A stretch of DNA of 64,000 bases, taken from Burkholderiaceae bacterium. Lineage in GTDB: Bacteria; Pseudomonadota; Gammaproteobacteria; Burkholderiales; Burkholderiaceae_C. Made by a program: the position numbers and the translations under genes. The stretch spans positions 1-64,000 of the forward strand of contig JAEUOU010000024.1 in NCBI GenBank assembly GCA_016790575.1. Reading direction: 5' to 3'. The notes beneath the pieces are model-generated. The model saw only the letters and a program-made list of their open reading frames with translations, searched no databases and was not told the origin of the DNA. Shown here piece after piece: positions 10,601 through 17,518 of this stretch (its first letter is position 1; each line of letters starts with the position of its first letter).

Positions 10601-11546
10601 GGTCGGACAGGCTCACGGCGATCCGACCCACCTCCAGCAGCGGCCGTCGGCCGGGGTCCACCAGCGCCACATCACGGGCCGCGACCTTCCCGGTGATCCG
10701 CACGACCGGCTTGTCGACCTGCTCGAAGTTCACCCGCAGGTCGGCATCCACCACCGCCCCGGTGAGGCGGACCGGCAGATCGGCCGGCAAATACGCCAGG
10801 TAAGGTGTCAGATCCAGACCGGCGAACCTGAGGGTCGCGTCGGTCCTTTGGGTGCGCGCGAATGGTGTGGATTGGGCCCGGGTATCGAAAACCACCCCGT
10901 TGAGGCGCAGGGCCAGCAAGGGCTCGGTGTGGACCTCCCGGTGAGCGTCCAGATTGCTGAGGAACGGCACGGCAACCTCCAGCGCGTCGACCCGGTGGAC
11001 CTTGCCGACCGGCTGGTCGTCAAACACGACGGTGCCGCCGCTCAGGCGCAGGTTGTACAACGCGAATCGCGCGGGCTCGGCGGCGGCGGTCTCCGGCGCG
11101 CGCCGCAGGCGGTTGAGCATGTCGTCCACGTCATAGCGCCCGTCCCCCTGACGTTTCAGCCGCACGGTCGGCGATTCGACGGTGACCGACTGCACCACGG
11201 GCGCCAGGCGAAACAGCGACTCCAGCTCGGCATTGACGTGAATCCGCGCCACCTGCAGCTGCGGCTCGCCTCCCGACGCTGCGGCGACAGACAGGTCACG
11301 AACTTCCAGCTCCAGCGACCAGGGCCTGAAATCGACCTGTCCCACGCGGACCTCGCGACCCAGGGCTTCACTGGCGTGCTTCTCGGCCTGGTGACGCAGC
11401 ACCGGCGGCAGCACCAGCCAGCCCAGCGCCCACACCAGGAGCCAGCCAGCCGCCAGCCAACCCAGCCGCCTCGGCCACCGCGATGAGCCTGAGGGGCGGT
11501 GCGAAAAAGCGGACGAGGGCACTGACGAGGGTACGGACGGGGACAT
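7668..11546 (-). CDS. DUF748/AsmA-like envelope protein with OmpA-like C-terminal region
   Basis: This is a very large (1292-residue) protein with an N-terminal basic stretch and one membrane segment at about 29-49, followed by a long beta-rich AsmA/DUF748-type body (motifs such as VRVGQVDFRPWSLELEVRDL and SGSLNDPQFRIGPIIFKLIV). Near residue 1100 there is an OmpA-like tail (GSAALSDSARAGLDKVAQAL). Such proteins span or tether between inner and outer membrane; lipid transport is proposed for the AsmA superfamily. The frame runs up to 11786, but the start at 11546 (MSPSVPSSVPSS) precedes the membrane segment sensibly. Residues about 355-382 are a Lys/Ser-rich insert encoded by a copy of the dispersed repeat (10438-10465), unlike the surrounding sequence. 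Confidence 0.88.
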   Translation of the reverse strand: MSPSVPSSVPSSAFSHRPSGSSRWPRRLGWLAAGWLLVWALGWLVLPPVLRHQAEKHASEALGREVRVGQVDFRPWSLELEVRDLSVAAASGGEPQLQVARIHVNAELESLFRLAPVVQSVTVESPTVRLKRQGDGRYDVDDMLNRLRRAPETAAAEPARFALYNLRLSGGTVVFDDQPVGKVHRVDALEVAVPFLSNLDAHREVHTEPLLALRLNGVVFDTRAQSTPFARTQRTDATLRFAGLDLTPYLAYLPADLPVRLTGAVVDADLRVNFEQVDKPVVRITGKVAARDVALVDPGRRPLLEVGRIAVSLSDLQPLARQVDLESVEVEAPSLTLARARDGRLLMPGNRKPDPEPSKKIAISDENSMGIGQKSSETSKNTWKAALQRLALRDGRVNWTDESTVVTPGQPSARLQLREGRLEVSALTWPLPDGTGTAARFDGSAVLAGPPGGKAASGASAGAALAFAGTVSATAVRTTATLADWQLAWIEPYVAQALVPRLGGKLAVAVAATVPLAADGGTAEKPSLRVDRLRAERLELVRDGAVLASVRRLDLADAAIDPVARSVSLGRVLVDQPRTVVSRDAQGEWMAQRWLRVPDTPAASSLAPNASATAPEWKLDAGEIRVVGGALQWRDEAARSPVAVDLSGLQAQLTQFSLGGARPVKVQLAARVHAPDREGGAVDFQGLATLSPVTSQGKLVVERLPVHLFEPYFGGALNVDILRADTGFRGQVEVAMLPAGPRARVSGDLLVEDFQAHSAVAALVGGPATGAATATAPAAVPALGEDLLSWKLLSVRGVELSLAPGQAMDLAVAETALDDFYARMILNEQGRLNLQDMVRTPAAASTATAATMATTATTATVGTAATGGSTAAGEPTIRIGPVSLVGGRVAFSDRFIKPNYSANLTELTGRLGGFSTAVAAGTPQLADLELRGRAEGTAALEILGKVNPLARPLALDIQGKVRDLELAPLSPYSVKYAGHGIERGKLSVDVAYRVQPDGQLTASNAIVLNQLSFGDKVEGAPASLPVKLAVALLADRNGVIDINLPVSGSLNDPQFRIGPIIFKLIVNLVVKAITAPFSLLAGALGGGDELSQVSFAPGSAALSDSARAGLDKVAQALAQRPGLRMTVVGTARLDIERGGLQRERLDAMVRAEKRRALVAAGLPADMSTAVVTPAEYPQWLKAVYRRADIPKPRNLVGLARDLPVAEMEGLLLASLPVEEEMVRELATRRGVVVRDYLASRQISPDRLFLGAPRTAAAADGGLAGPAAPDAAGTASGSRKPWSPHAELSLGTR
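10400..10480 (-). repeat. dispersed repeat copy H (inside the DUF748 gene)
   Basis: Reverse complement carries TAGC, 17 bases, then CGATGGGTATCGGCC (core 10438-10465), the layout of the family seen eight times here. The flanks are A-rich. It is read in frame as a Lys/Ser/Asn-rich insert in the host protein. Outer limits are approximate. Confidence 0.8.
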
Positions 11547-12224
11547 GGAACCATCATGCCACCACCGGCCCGCACGGTTCATCCGGGTAGTCACCCACAG
11601 GCACCAGGGCGTGAAAAAGCCCGGGGGCCAGGTTATCCACCCAACACCCGGGCTTGACGGCGAACCGCAGGTCCTTGCCGTCGGGTTTCGGAGCGGCGCG
11701 GGTATCGGGCGCCATTCCGGGGAGGCAACGGATTGCCTCCGTCTGTGGGCTCGGTTGCCACTGTTTCGTTGAGGAAACCGCAGCACCGCAGGCCCGAATG
11801 CTCGGACATTGCCAAGCGACCTCAGGTTAGCCCATCACCGCCAGGTCTACCAATAAGGAATTTCAATAGCGGCACGAAGGCGGATTGTCGGGCGGACGCT
11901 GCTTCACCCGCAGACGGTGGACGAATACGGCGCTTTCGCGAAAAACTGCGCAAACAGGCTTTTTTTATATATTTATTAATATTAGAGAGCGCTTTCATAT
12001 TATTGACCGGTGATTAAAACCCTGCCTAGAATCCAACCGTCCCTCAAAACCTAGGGACAACCCGTATCCGCTGCCGACCCCGGCTGAGTCGGCTGAAAGG
12101 GCAAATCCACGGGATCCGGAACCCGGAACCGTTGCCCCAGCCGACAGCGTACCAATCCACACGAGGCGCCAGGCCCCTGCGAAAGCAGACCCCGAGCCAG
12201 GCCCCATGCGAGAAAGGAAGTGCT
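11547..12224. other. 678-base intergenic region with promoter and long leader
   Basis: No convincing gene lies here. 11547-11850 is the upstream region of the DUF748 gene and has no clear promoter. About 11960-12000 is strikingly AT-rich (T7ATATATTTATTAATATT-type sequence) in an otherwise GC-rich window. A promoter follows at 12003-12032, and then about 185 bases of untranslated leader with several short hairpins before the transglycosylase gene. Confidence 0.7.
12003..12032 (+). promoter_or_regulatory. sigma-70 promoter for the lytic transglycosylase gene
   Basis: TTGACC (12003-12008) and TAGAAT (12027-12032) are separated by 18 bases, each matching five of six consensus bases, directly after an AT-rich stretch that could act as an UP element. 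Transcription would start near 12039, leaving a leader of about 185 bases. Confidence 0.65.
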
Positions 12225-13049
12225 ATGACAGCGTCAAACACCGCCATGCCCCTGCCCCAGCTGCGCTGGACAGGATTGATCCACAAAGGCTTCATTGCCT
12301 TGACCCACCACAGTTTTGCCTTGATTGGCTTGCTGGTGGTGTTCGCCGCCATTGCCCTGGTGGCGCGGCCCGACTTGCGCCTCGCCGGCGAGACCCAGCT
12401 GATGAACTGGCTCACCGCACGGCAAACCGCCCAGCTGGGCCTGGAACCGGAGCCTGATGCCGTTGGCCGGGCCACCGCCACCGATCCGCGCGAGTTGCCC
12501 AAAGAGCAGGCCGCTGTGGCCCACTGGCTGGCGCGCAAATACCGCGTCGCGCCCGAACCGCTCTCGGCCCTGGTTGCCGCGGCGTACGAAGCCGGTGCGC
12601 GCGCCCGGCTGGACCCGACCCTGATTCTTGCGATCATGGCGGTGGAGTCCAACTTCAACCCCTTCGCGCAAAGTGCCGTCGGCGCACAGGGCCTGATGCA
12701 GGTCATGACCGGTGTGCATGCCGACAAGTACGAACACTTCGGTGGCCGGCTGGCCGCGTTCGACCCGGTCAGCAACCTGCGGGTCGGCGTCAAGGTGCTG
12801 CAGGAGTGCATTGCGCGTGCCGGCTCGCTGGAGGGCGGCCTCAAATACTATGTCGGCGCGGCCAATCTGGAGCACGACGGCGGCTACACCGCCAAAGTGC
12901 TGGCCGAACACACCCGGCTGCAGGCCGTCGCCAAAGGACGCCCCGCCCCCACCACCCTGACACCGAACCTGCCCGCGCCCATCCCGGCCAAATTGCCTGC
13001 GGAGTCGCCAGCGGACGCGGAGCGCGTCGCCGCGCTGGACCTGCGCTGA
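12225..13049 (+). CDS. membrane-anchored lytic transglycosylase (SLT domain)
   Basis: The 274-residue protein has an N-terminal membrane anchor (about residues 30-48) and a lysozyme-like SLT domain from about 105 to 225. The catalytic Glu sits in AIMAVESNFNPFAQS, followed by the family motifs GAQGLMQVM and YYVGAANLEHDGGYTAKVL. It would cleave peptidoglycan glycan strands in the periplasm. A Pro/Ala-rich tail follows. The start at 12225 is supported by the ribosome site AGAAAGGAAG (12211-12220) and gives a sensible N-terminus; an upstream in-frame ATG at 12132 lacks such a site. Confidence 0.9.
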   Translation: MTASNTAMPLPQLRWTGLIHKGFIALTHHSFALIGLLVVFAAIALVARPDLRLAGETQLMNWLTARQTAQLGLEPEPDAVGRATATDPRELPKEQAAVAHWLARKYRVAPEPLSALVAAAYEAGARARLDPTLILAIMAVESNFNPFAQSAVGAQGLMQVMTGVHADKYEHFGGRLAAFDPVSNLRVGVKVLQECIARAGSLEGGLKYYVGAANLEHDGGYTAKVLAEHTRLQAVAKGRPAPTTLTPNLPAPIPAKLPAESPADAERVAALDLR

Positions 13050-13085
13050 CCGGAAACGCCGCCCCGCCCGATGGGCGACGCCGGT

Positions 13086-13091
13086 TACACT
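13086..13091 (+). promoter_or_regulatory. possible -10 element of the glyA promoter
   Basis: GGTTACACTTG contains TACACT as a candidate -10 hexamer; a start about 7 bases on (near 13098) would fall exactly at the 5' strand of riboswitch stem P1. No good -35 is visible, so this is tentative. Confidence 0.4.
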
Positions 13092-13094
13092 TGC

Positions 13095-13241
13095 GGCCGT
13101 GCGCAACTGGCGATAGGCCCGGATTCCATCGGATGGATGCCCGGCGCTGACGTGGACTCCCGGCCCGACCGGCCGGAAAACCACTGGGAAGCGCACCGCC
13201 CGGCTGAAATGGCCGACGCGTTCCGCCGTTCGCCTGGGCAG
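13095..13241 (+). promoter_or_regulatory. ZTP (pfl-type) riboswitch in the glyA leader
   Basis: The leader holds the conserved elements of the ZTP/ZMP riboswitch in order: GTGCGC-AACTGGCG (from 13099), AACCACTGGGAAGCGCAC (13179-13196) and the 3' element CGCCTGGGCA (13231-13240). GTGCGC at 13099-13104 pairs perfectly with GCGCAC at 13191-13196. Known members sense the purine intermediates ZTP/ZMP, which rise when 10-formyl-tetrahydrofolate is short, and switch on folate one-carbon genes such as glyA. The insert between the two halves of the first domain is longer than in minimal examples. Recognition is by eye. Confidence 0.8.
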
Positions 13242-13282
13242 CCCTTGTCACCGCGCAAGGAACCACGTCTTGAAGGACTGCC

Positions 13283-14527
13283 ATGTACAACCGAAACATT
13301 CTGATCGAGCACACCGACCCTGAGCTGTGGAGCGCCATCCAGGCCGAGAACCGCCGCCAGGAAGACCACATCGAGCTGATTGCCAGCGAAAACTACGCTT
13401 CGCCCGCCGTCATGGCCGCGCAGGGCACCCAGCTGACCAACAAATACGCCGAGGGCTACCCGGGCAAGCGTTACTACGGCGGCTGCGAATTCGTCGACAT
13501 CGCCGAGCAGCTGGCCATCGACCGCGTCAAGCAGCTCTTTGGCGCCGATTGCGCCAACGTGCAACCGCATTGCGGCGCGTCCGCCAACGAAGCCGTGTTT
13601 CTGGCTTTCCTGAAGCCCGGCGACACCATCATGGGCATGAGTCTGGCCGAAGGCGGCCACCTGACGCACGGCATGCCGCTGAACATGTCCGGCAAATGGT
13701 TCAACGTGGTCTCCTACGGGCTGGATGCCAACGAAGCCATCGACTATGACGCGATGGAGCGCAAGGCGCACGAGACGAAACCGAAGCTCATCATCGCCGG
13801 CGCCTCGGCCTACAGCCTGCACATCGATTTCGAGCGCTTTGCCAAGGTGGCGCGCGACGTCGGCGCCATCTTCATGGTCGACATGGCGCATTACGCCGGC
13901 CTGATCGCCGCAGGCGTCTACCCCAACCCGGTGCCCCATGCCGATGTGGTGACCTCCACCACCCACAAGAGCCTGCGCGGCCCGCGCGGCGGCATCATCC
14001 TGATGAATGCCCAGCACGAAAAGGCCATCAACAGCGCCATCTTCCCCGGCCTGCAAGGCGGCCCGCTGATGCATGTCATCGCGGCCAAGGCGGTGGCCTT
14101 CAAGGAAGCGCTGCAGCCGGAGTTCACGCAGTACCAGCAGCAGGTGGTGACCAATGCCCGCGTGGTGGCGGAGACACTGACGCAGCGCGGCCTGCGCATC
14201 GTCAGCGGCGGCACCCAGAGCCACGTGATGCTGGTCGATCTGCGCGCCAAGGGCATCACCGGCAAGGAAGCCGAAGCCGTGCTGGGCAGCGCCCACATGA
14301 CGATCAACAAGAACGCCATCCCGAATGACCCGGAAAAGCCCATGGTCACCAGCGGTGTGCGCATCGGCACCCCGGCCATGACCACCCGGGGCTTCAAGGA
14401 AGAAGAGGCCCGCCTGACCGCCCACCTGATTGCCGACGTGCTCGATAACCCCCGCGATGCGGCCCATATTGACGCGGTGCGCGCGCGGGTGAATGCGCTG
14501 ACCAGCCGCTTCCCGGTCTACCGCTGA
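13283..14527 (+). CDS. glyA: serine hydroxymethyltransferase
   Basis: This is the cytosolic PLP enzyme that converts serine plus tetrahydrofolate to glycine plus 5,10-methylene-tetrahydrofolate. The 414-residue length is normal. Family motifs are present: [20 protein letters not shown], the [15 protein letters not shown] segment, the PLP-binding lysine in [16 protein letters not shown] and the C-terminal [15 protein letters not shown]. The start is preceded by GAAGGA. Expression is probably controlled by the ZTP riboswitch at 13095-13241. A hairpin with a T-rich tail follows, inside repeat copy A. Confidence 0.98.
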   Translation: MYNRNILIEHTDPELWSAIQAENRRQEDHIELIASENYASPAVMAAQGTQLTNKYAEGYPGKRYYGGCEFVDIAEQLAIDRVKQLFGADCANVQPHCGASANEAVFLAFLKPGDTIMGMSLAEGGHLTHGMPLNMSGKWFNVVSYGLDANEAIDYDAMERKAHETKPKLIIAGASAYSLHIDFERFAKVARDVGAIFMVDMAHYAGLIAAGVYPNPVPHADVVTSTTHKSLRGPRGGIILMNAQHEKAINSAIFPGLQGGPLMHVIAAKAVAFKEALQPEFTQYQQQVVTNARVVAETLTQRGLRIVSGGTQSHVMLVDLRAKGITGKEAEAVLGSAHMTINKNAIPNDPEKPMVTSGVRIGTPAMTTRGFKEEEARLTAHLIADVLDNPRDAAHIDAVRARVNALTSRFPVYR

Positions 14528-14540
14528 GGCCGGGATGATG

Positions 14541-14580
14541 CGCAGACACTCCTTTTTTCATAGCTGTCTGCGACTGTTTT
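14541..14580 (+). terminator. possible glyA terminator hairpin
   Basis: CGCAGACA (14541-14548) is perfectly complementary to TGTCTGCG (14565-14572), giving an 8-bp stem with a 16-base T-rich loop, followed by ACTGTTTT. The right arm is the first part of the 17-base variable segment of repeat copy A. Confidence 0.5.
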
Positions 14581-14615
14581 ACGCTGGGTTTTTGCCAAAG
14601 ACGCCTGAAATCTCG
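14550..14615 (+). repeat. dispersed repeat copy A (between glyA and nrdR)
   Basis: Core TAGC (14561-14564), 17 bases, CGCTGGGT (from 14582), preceded by TTTTTTCA and followed by TTTTGCCAAAGACGCCTGAAA. Lies in the 99-base gap between two co-directional genes. Confidence 0.85.
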
Positions 14616-14626
14616 GGGCGAACGCC

Positions 14627-15076
14627 ATGAAATGCCCTTTCTGCGGCCATGCGGAGACCCAGGTGGTCGAAACCCGTGTGTCCGAAGAGGGCGATTCCAT
14701 CCGTCGCCGCCGGCAGTGCGCCGCCTGCGAGAAGCGCTTCACGACCTATGAACGCCCGGAAGTGAACTTCCCGTCCATCGTCAAGAAGGACGGTCGCCGC
14801 ATCGAGTACGAACGCGAAAAGCTGCGGGCCTCCTTCAATCTGGCGCTGCGCAAGCGGCCGGTCAGCACCGAACAGGTGGACAGCGCCATCGAGCGCATTG
14901 AGGAACGCATGCTCAGCCAGGGCGCCCGCGAACTACCGTCGAGCCGCCTGGGTGAATGGGTGATGCGCGAGCTCAAAAAGCTGGACAAAGTGGCCTACAT
15001 CCGCTTTGCCAGTGTCTACCGCAGCTTCGAAGACATCGACGACTTCCGCGCGCTGGTCGACGAGGTCCGACGCTGA
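14627..15076 (+). CDS. nrdR: transcriptional repressor NrdR
   Basis: This is the zinc-ribbon/ATP-cone repressor of ribonucleotide reductase genes (149 residues, normal length). Cys3/Cys6 and Cys31/Cys34 form the zinc ribbon, followed by the ATP-cone domain from about residue 48 ([20 protein letters not shown]) and the conserved [19 protein letters not shown]. It lies downstream of glyA and 101 bases upstream of the pilin gene set; glyA-nrdR adjacency is common in proteobacteria. Confidence 0.97.
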   Translation: MKCPFCGHAETQVVETRVSEEGDSIRRRRQCAACEKRFTTYERPEVNFPSIVKKDGRRIEYEREKLRASFNLALRKRPVSTEQVDSAIERIEERMLSQGARELPSSRLGEWVMRELKKLDKVAYIRFASVYRSFEDIDDFRALVDEVRR

Positions 15077-15177
15077 CCTCGGCGGAGGCCCTGGCCTGGC
15101 CTCCCGCCTGTCGCCCGACTTCCGCCGCCCGTCGCAGCCCGGTCGACCGCCGGCAACGCCTGCGGCACAGTGCCACC

Positions 15178-15813
15178 ATGGCAAAAAAACCGTTTCTTGC
15201 ATCCCGGCGCAGCCGCCGCGCGGCTGCGGTCGGCATGACCCTGATCGAAGTTCTGGTGGCGCTGGTCATCTTTGCGCTGGGCATGCTCGGTGCCGGCGGC
15301 CTCATGCTGGCCAGTTTGCGCTCCGGGCAATTCTCCCGCAATGCCTCGATCGCCACCAGCCTGGCGCGCGACTACAGCGACATCATGCAGATGGTTCCAC
15401 CGTCGGTCATCGCCACGGCAGGCGGTGCAACCAACACCTTCACCATTGACACCGGCAGTCCACCCGCCCTGCCGACCGATCGCTGCAAGACGTCCGACTG
15501 CACCCCCACGCAGATGGTCAACATGGCCGTGTGGGACTGGTCCCGGCGGGTGATCGGCTCGCTTCCTGGCGGACGGGCGGTGGTCTGCAAAGACACCGAG
15601 CCCCGGGAGACCACCGGGTCGGCCGCGGGCCTGTACCGCTGGGAATGCAACGACACCGGGGATCTGATGGTCATCAAGTTCGGCTGGGAGGCCAAAACCG
15701 GCCCCTCCGGCACTGGCGACGACACCTTGACCGCCACCGATGCCAACAGCAACGTCCGCCCGAAAATGGTCATCACCCTGTTCGGCAACCAGCAGGAAAT
15801 TGACGGCATATGA
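15178..15813 (+). CDS. pilV: type IV pilus minor pilin PilV
   Basis: The 211-residue prepilin-like protein has a type III signal peptide: a basic leader ending at Gly19, then MTLIEVLVALVIFALGMLG with Glu at +5 for PilD processing. The remainder has two Cys pairs and a globular pilin-like part. It heads the pilV-pilW-pilX-pilY1-pilE-fimT set; these minor pilins prime pilus assembly and carry PilY1 to the tip. The start at 15178 is the last ATG before the leader; the frame is open far upstream but that part overlaps nrdR. Its stop overlaps the pilW start (ATGA). Confidence 0.92.
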   Translation: MAKKPFLASRRSRRAAAVGMTLIEVLVALVIFALGMLGAGGLMLASLRSGQFSRNASIATSLARDYSDIMQMVPPSVIATAGGATNTFTIDTGSPPALPTDRCKTSDCTPTQMVNMAVWDWSRRVIGSLPGGRAVVCKDTEPRETTGSAAGLYRWECNDTGDLMVIKFGWEAKTGPSGTGDDTLTATDANSNVRPKMVITLFGNQQEIDGI

Positions 15814-16823
15814 ACGCCTTGCCCATCCGCTCCGTCGCCACCCGCCTGCGCCAGCAGGGTCTGACCCTGGTGGAAATGCTCGTTGGCATGGTGCTCATGC
15901 TGCTGGTCATCATGGCCACGGTGGCGCTGTTTTCCGTGACCAGTTCCAGCTACCGGACCGTGGACGCCGGCCAGGAACTGGAGGACAACGCCCGTTTTGC
16001 CTTCGAAATCATCGGCCAGGCCATCCGGCAGGCGGGTTTTCAGGAGCGTACCGGTCCGCCTTCGGCGTCAGGCCTCCTGGCGGACAGCGTATTTACCGGC
16101 CCGCCGGGTGGCACCTGGCGCATCGAAGGCCGCAACGCGCAGACACTGACCGGCGGCGGCAGTCTCAGCTACTCCGGCAGCAACGTGGTCAATGGCAGCG
16201 ACGCCTTGATCATCCGGTTCTTCGGCTCGAATCTGCCCGATCCCGCCAACCCTGCCGTCGGCCTGGTCAGCGGCGGCAATTTCGTTGCTGACGGGACCAT
16301 GATCGACTGCTCGGGAATCGCGGTGCCCTACCCCAGTGGCGTGACTGACATCGGGCACAGCGGATTTTTCGTGCGGGTGAATTCCGCCAGCGGAGAGTCG
16401 GAGCTCTATTGCATGCGCCAGGGTGGCGGGACATTCAGCACCACACAACTGATCAAGGGGATCGATTCTTTCCAGGTCATGTACGGTGTGGACACCGACA
16501 CGACCCCCGACGAAGTGGTCGACCGCTGGGTCAGTGCCGACGCGGCATGGGATGACCCCGCACTCAATCCCAACTGGAACCGCGTGGTTGCCATCCGGGT
16601 GGGCATGGTGCTGCGCGGCCCTGTCGGCTCGGGCCAGGGGGCCAGCGCCACCAGCGCGGAAAACGAGTATTACCCCATGGGACGCGCCTTTACCTGCGAG
16701 AGCGCGACCGCCACCGCCAGTTGCAGTCCCAGTGAAGCGGGGCTGAAATTCACCGCGCCCGCCGACACCCGCTTGCGGCGCGTTTTCACCACCACGTTTC
16801 ACGTCCGCAACACCGCCTTATGA
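15810..16823 (+). CDS. pilW: type IV pilus assembly protein PilW
   Basis: The 337-residue minor pilin has a leader ending at Gly17 and the hydrophobic N-terminal helix LTLVEMLVGMVLMLLVIMAT with Glu at +5. The segment NARFAFEIIGQAIRQAGFQE after the helix is diagnostic of the PilW family. The C-terminal half has a long beta-rich region with the TRLRRVFTTTFHVRNTAL ending usual for PilW. It overlaps pilV and pilX by 4 bases each. Confidence 0.93.
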   Translation: MNALPIRSVATRLRQQGLTLVEMLVGMVLMLLVIMATVALFSVTSSSYRTVDAGQELEDNARFAFEIIGQAIRQAGFQERTGPPSASGLLADSVFTGPPGGTWRIEGRNAQTLTGGGSLSYSGSNVVNGSDALIIRFFGSNLPDPANPAVGLVSGGNFVADGTMIDCSGIAVPYPSGVTDIGHSGFFVRVNSASGESELYCMRQGGGTFSTTQLIKGIDSFQVMYGVDTDTTPDEVVDRWVSADAAWDDPALNPNWNRVVAIRVGMVLRGPVGSGQGASATSAENEYYPMGRAFTCESATATASCSPSEAGLKFTAPADTRLRRVFTTTFHVRNTAL

Positions 16824-17506
16824 GCCGCGTCGCACACCCCATCCCCCACCACCCGCGCAGCCGGTCTGCCGGCCAGCGTGGCATGGCGCTGGTCATGGTG
16901 CTGATCATGATGAGCATCGTGTTTGTCATCGCCTCCGTCAGTTCGCGGGTGGCGACCCTGGGTGAACGCGCCGCCCGCAATGACCGCGACCGGCAGACCG
17001 CCTTGCAGGCGGCCGAGGCGGCCTTGTCCGACGCCGAGATCGACATCATGGGCCCCACCTCCATGGGCACCCGGGTGGCCATGTTCGGCACGCTGCCGGC
17101 CGGCGACGGCTGCAGCACCGAAACCGACACCCGCGGCTACTGCGGCCGCCTGTTCCCGGCCTCGGGTTCCACCTCGCTGCTGTCGGTGTACCGGCCGATT
17201 TTCGAGACGGCTGAAACCAGTGCCGATCGGGCCTACAGCATTTTCGGCGAGTTCACCGGCCGCACCACCTTCAGCGGCGGCGCCGTCACCGACAGCCAGT
17301 TCGCCACCTCCACCGGCGGCGCCTTGCCCTCGCGCCTGCCACGGTACGTCATCGAAAAAACCGCTTTGAGCTTCCGCAACCGGTCGGCAACCGCCGGCAA
17401 ACCCTATGACGCCTACATTGTCACCGCCATCGGCTATGGCCTGCGTACCGAAACCCAGGTGGTGTTGCAGGCGGTGATTTCCAAACCCGTGGCCACCACC
17501 AACTGA
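16820..17506 (+). CDS. pilX: type IV pilus assembly protein PilX
   Basis: This 228-residue minor pilin has a basic leader ending at Gly21 and a PilX N-terminal helix (MALVMVLIMMSIVFVIASVS). As usual in the PilX branch there is no Glu at +5. The EAALSDAEIDI segment after the helix also fits. It interacts with PilY1 and the other minor pilins in known systems. Overlaps pilW by 4 bases; pilY1 starts 12 bases downstream. Confidence 0.91.
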   Translation: MSRVAHPIPHHPRSRSAGQRGMALVMVLIMMSIVFVIASVSSRVATLGERAARNDRDRQTALQAAEAALSDAEIDIMGPTSMGTRVAMFGTLPAGDGCSTETDTRGYCGRLFPASGSTSLLSVYRPIFETAETSADRAYSIFGEFTGRTTFSGGAVTDSQFATSTGGALPSRLPRYVIEKTALSFRNRSATAGKPYDAYIVTAIGYGLRTETQVVLQAVISKPVATTN

Positions 17507-17518
17507 ACGGGGACCCCC

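Noticed and set aside
11733-12017. A 94-codon frame in the intergenic region before the transglycosylase
   Set aside because: No ribosome site, no domain, biased composition, and it crosses the AT-rich promoter region; probably chance.
12090-12160. Possible c-di-GMP-I (GEMM) riboswitch because of GAAAGGGCAAATCC in the leader
   Set aside because: The second conserved block (ACGCAAAGCC type) and the tetraloop-receptor layout are missing, so the resemblance is limited to one short stretch.
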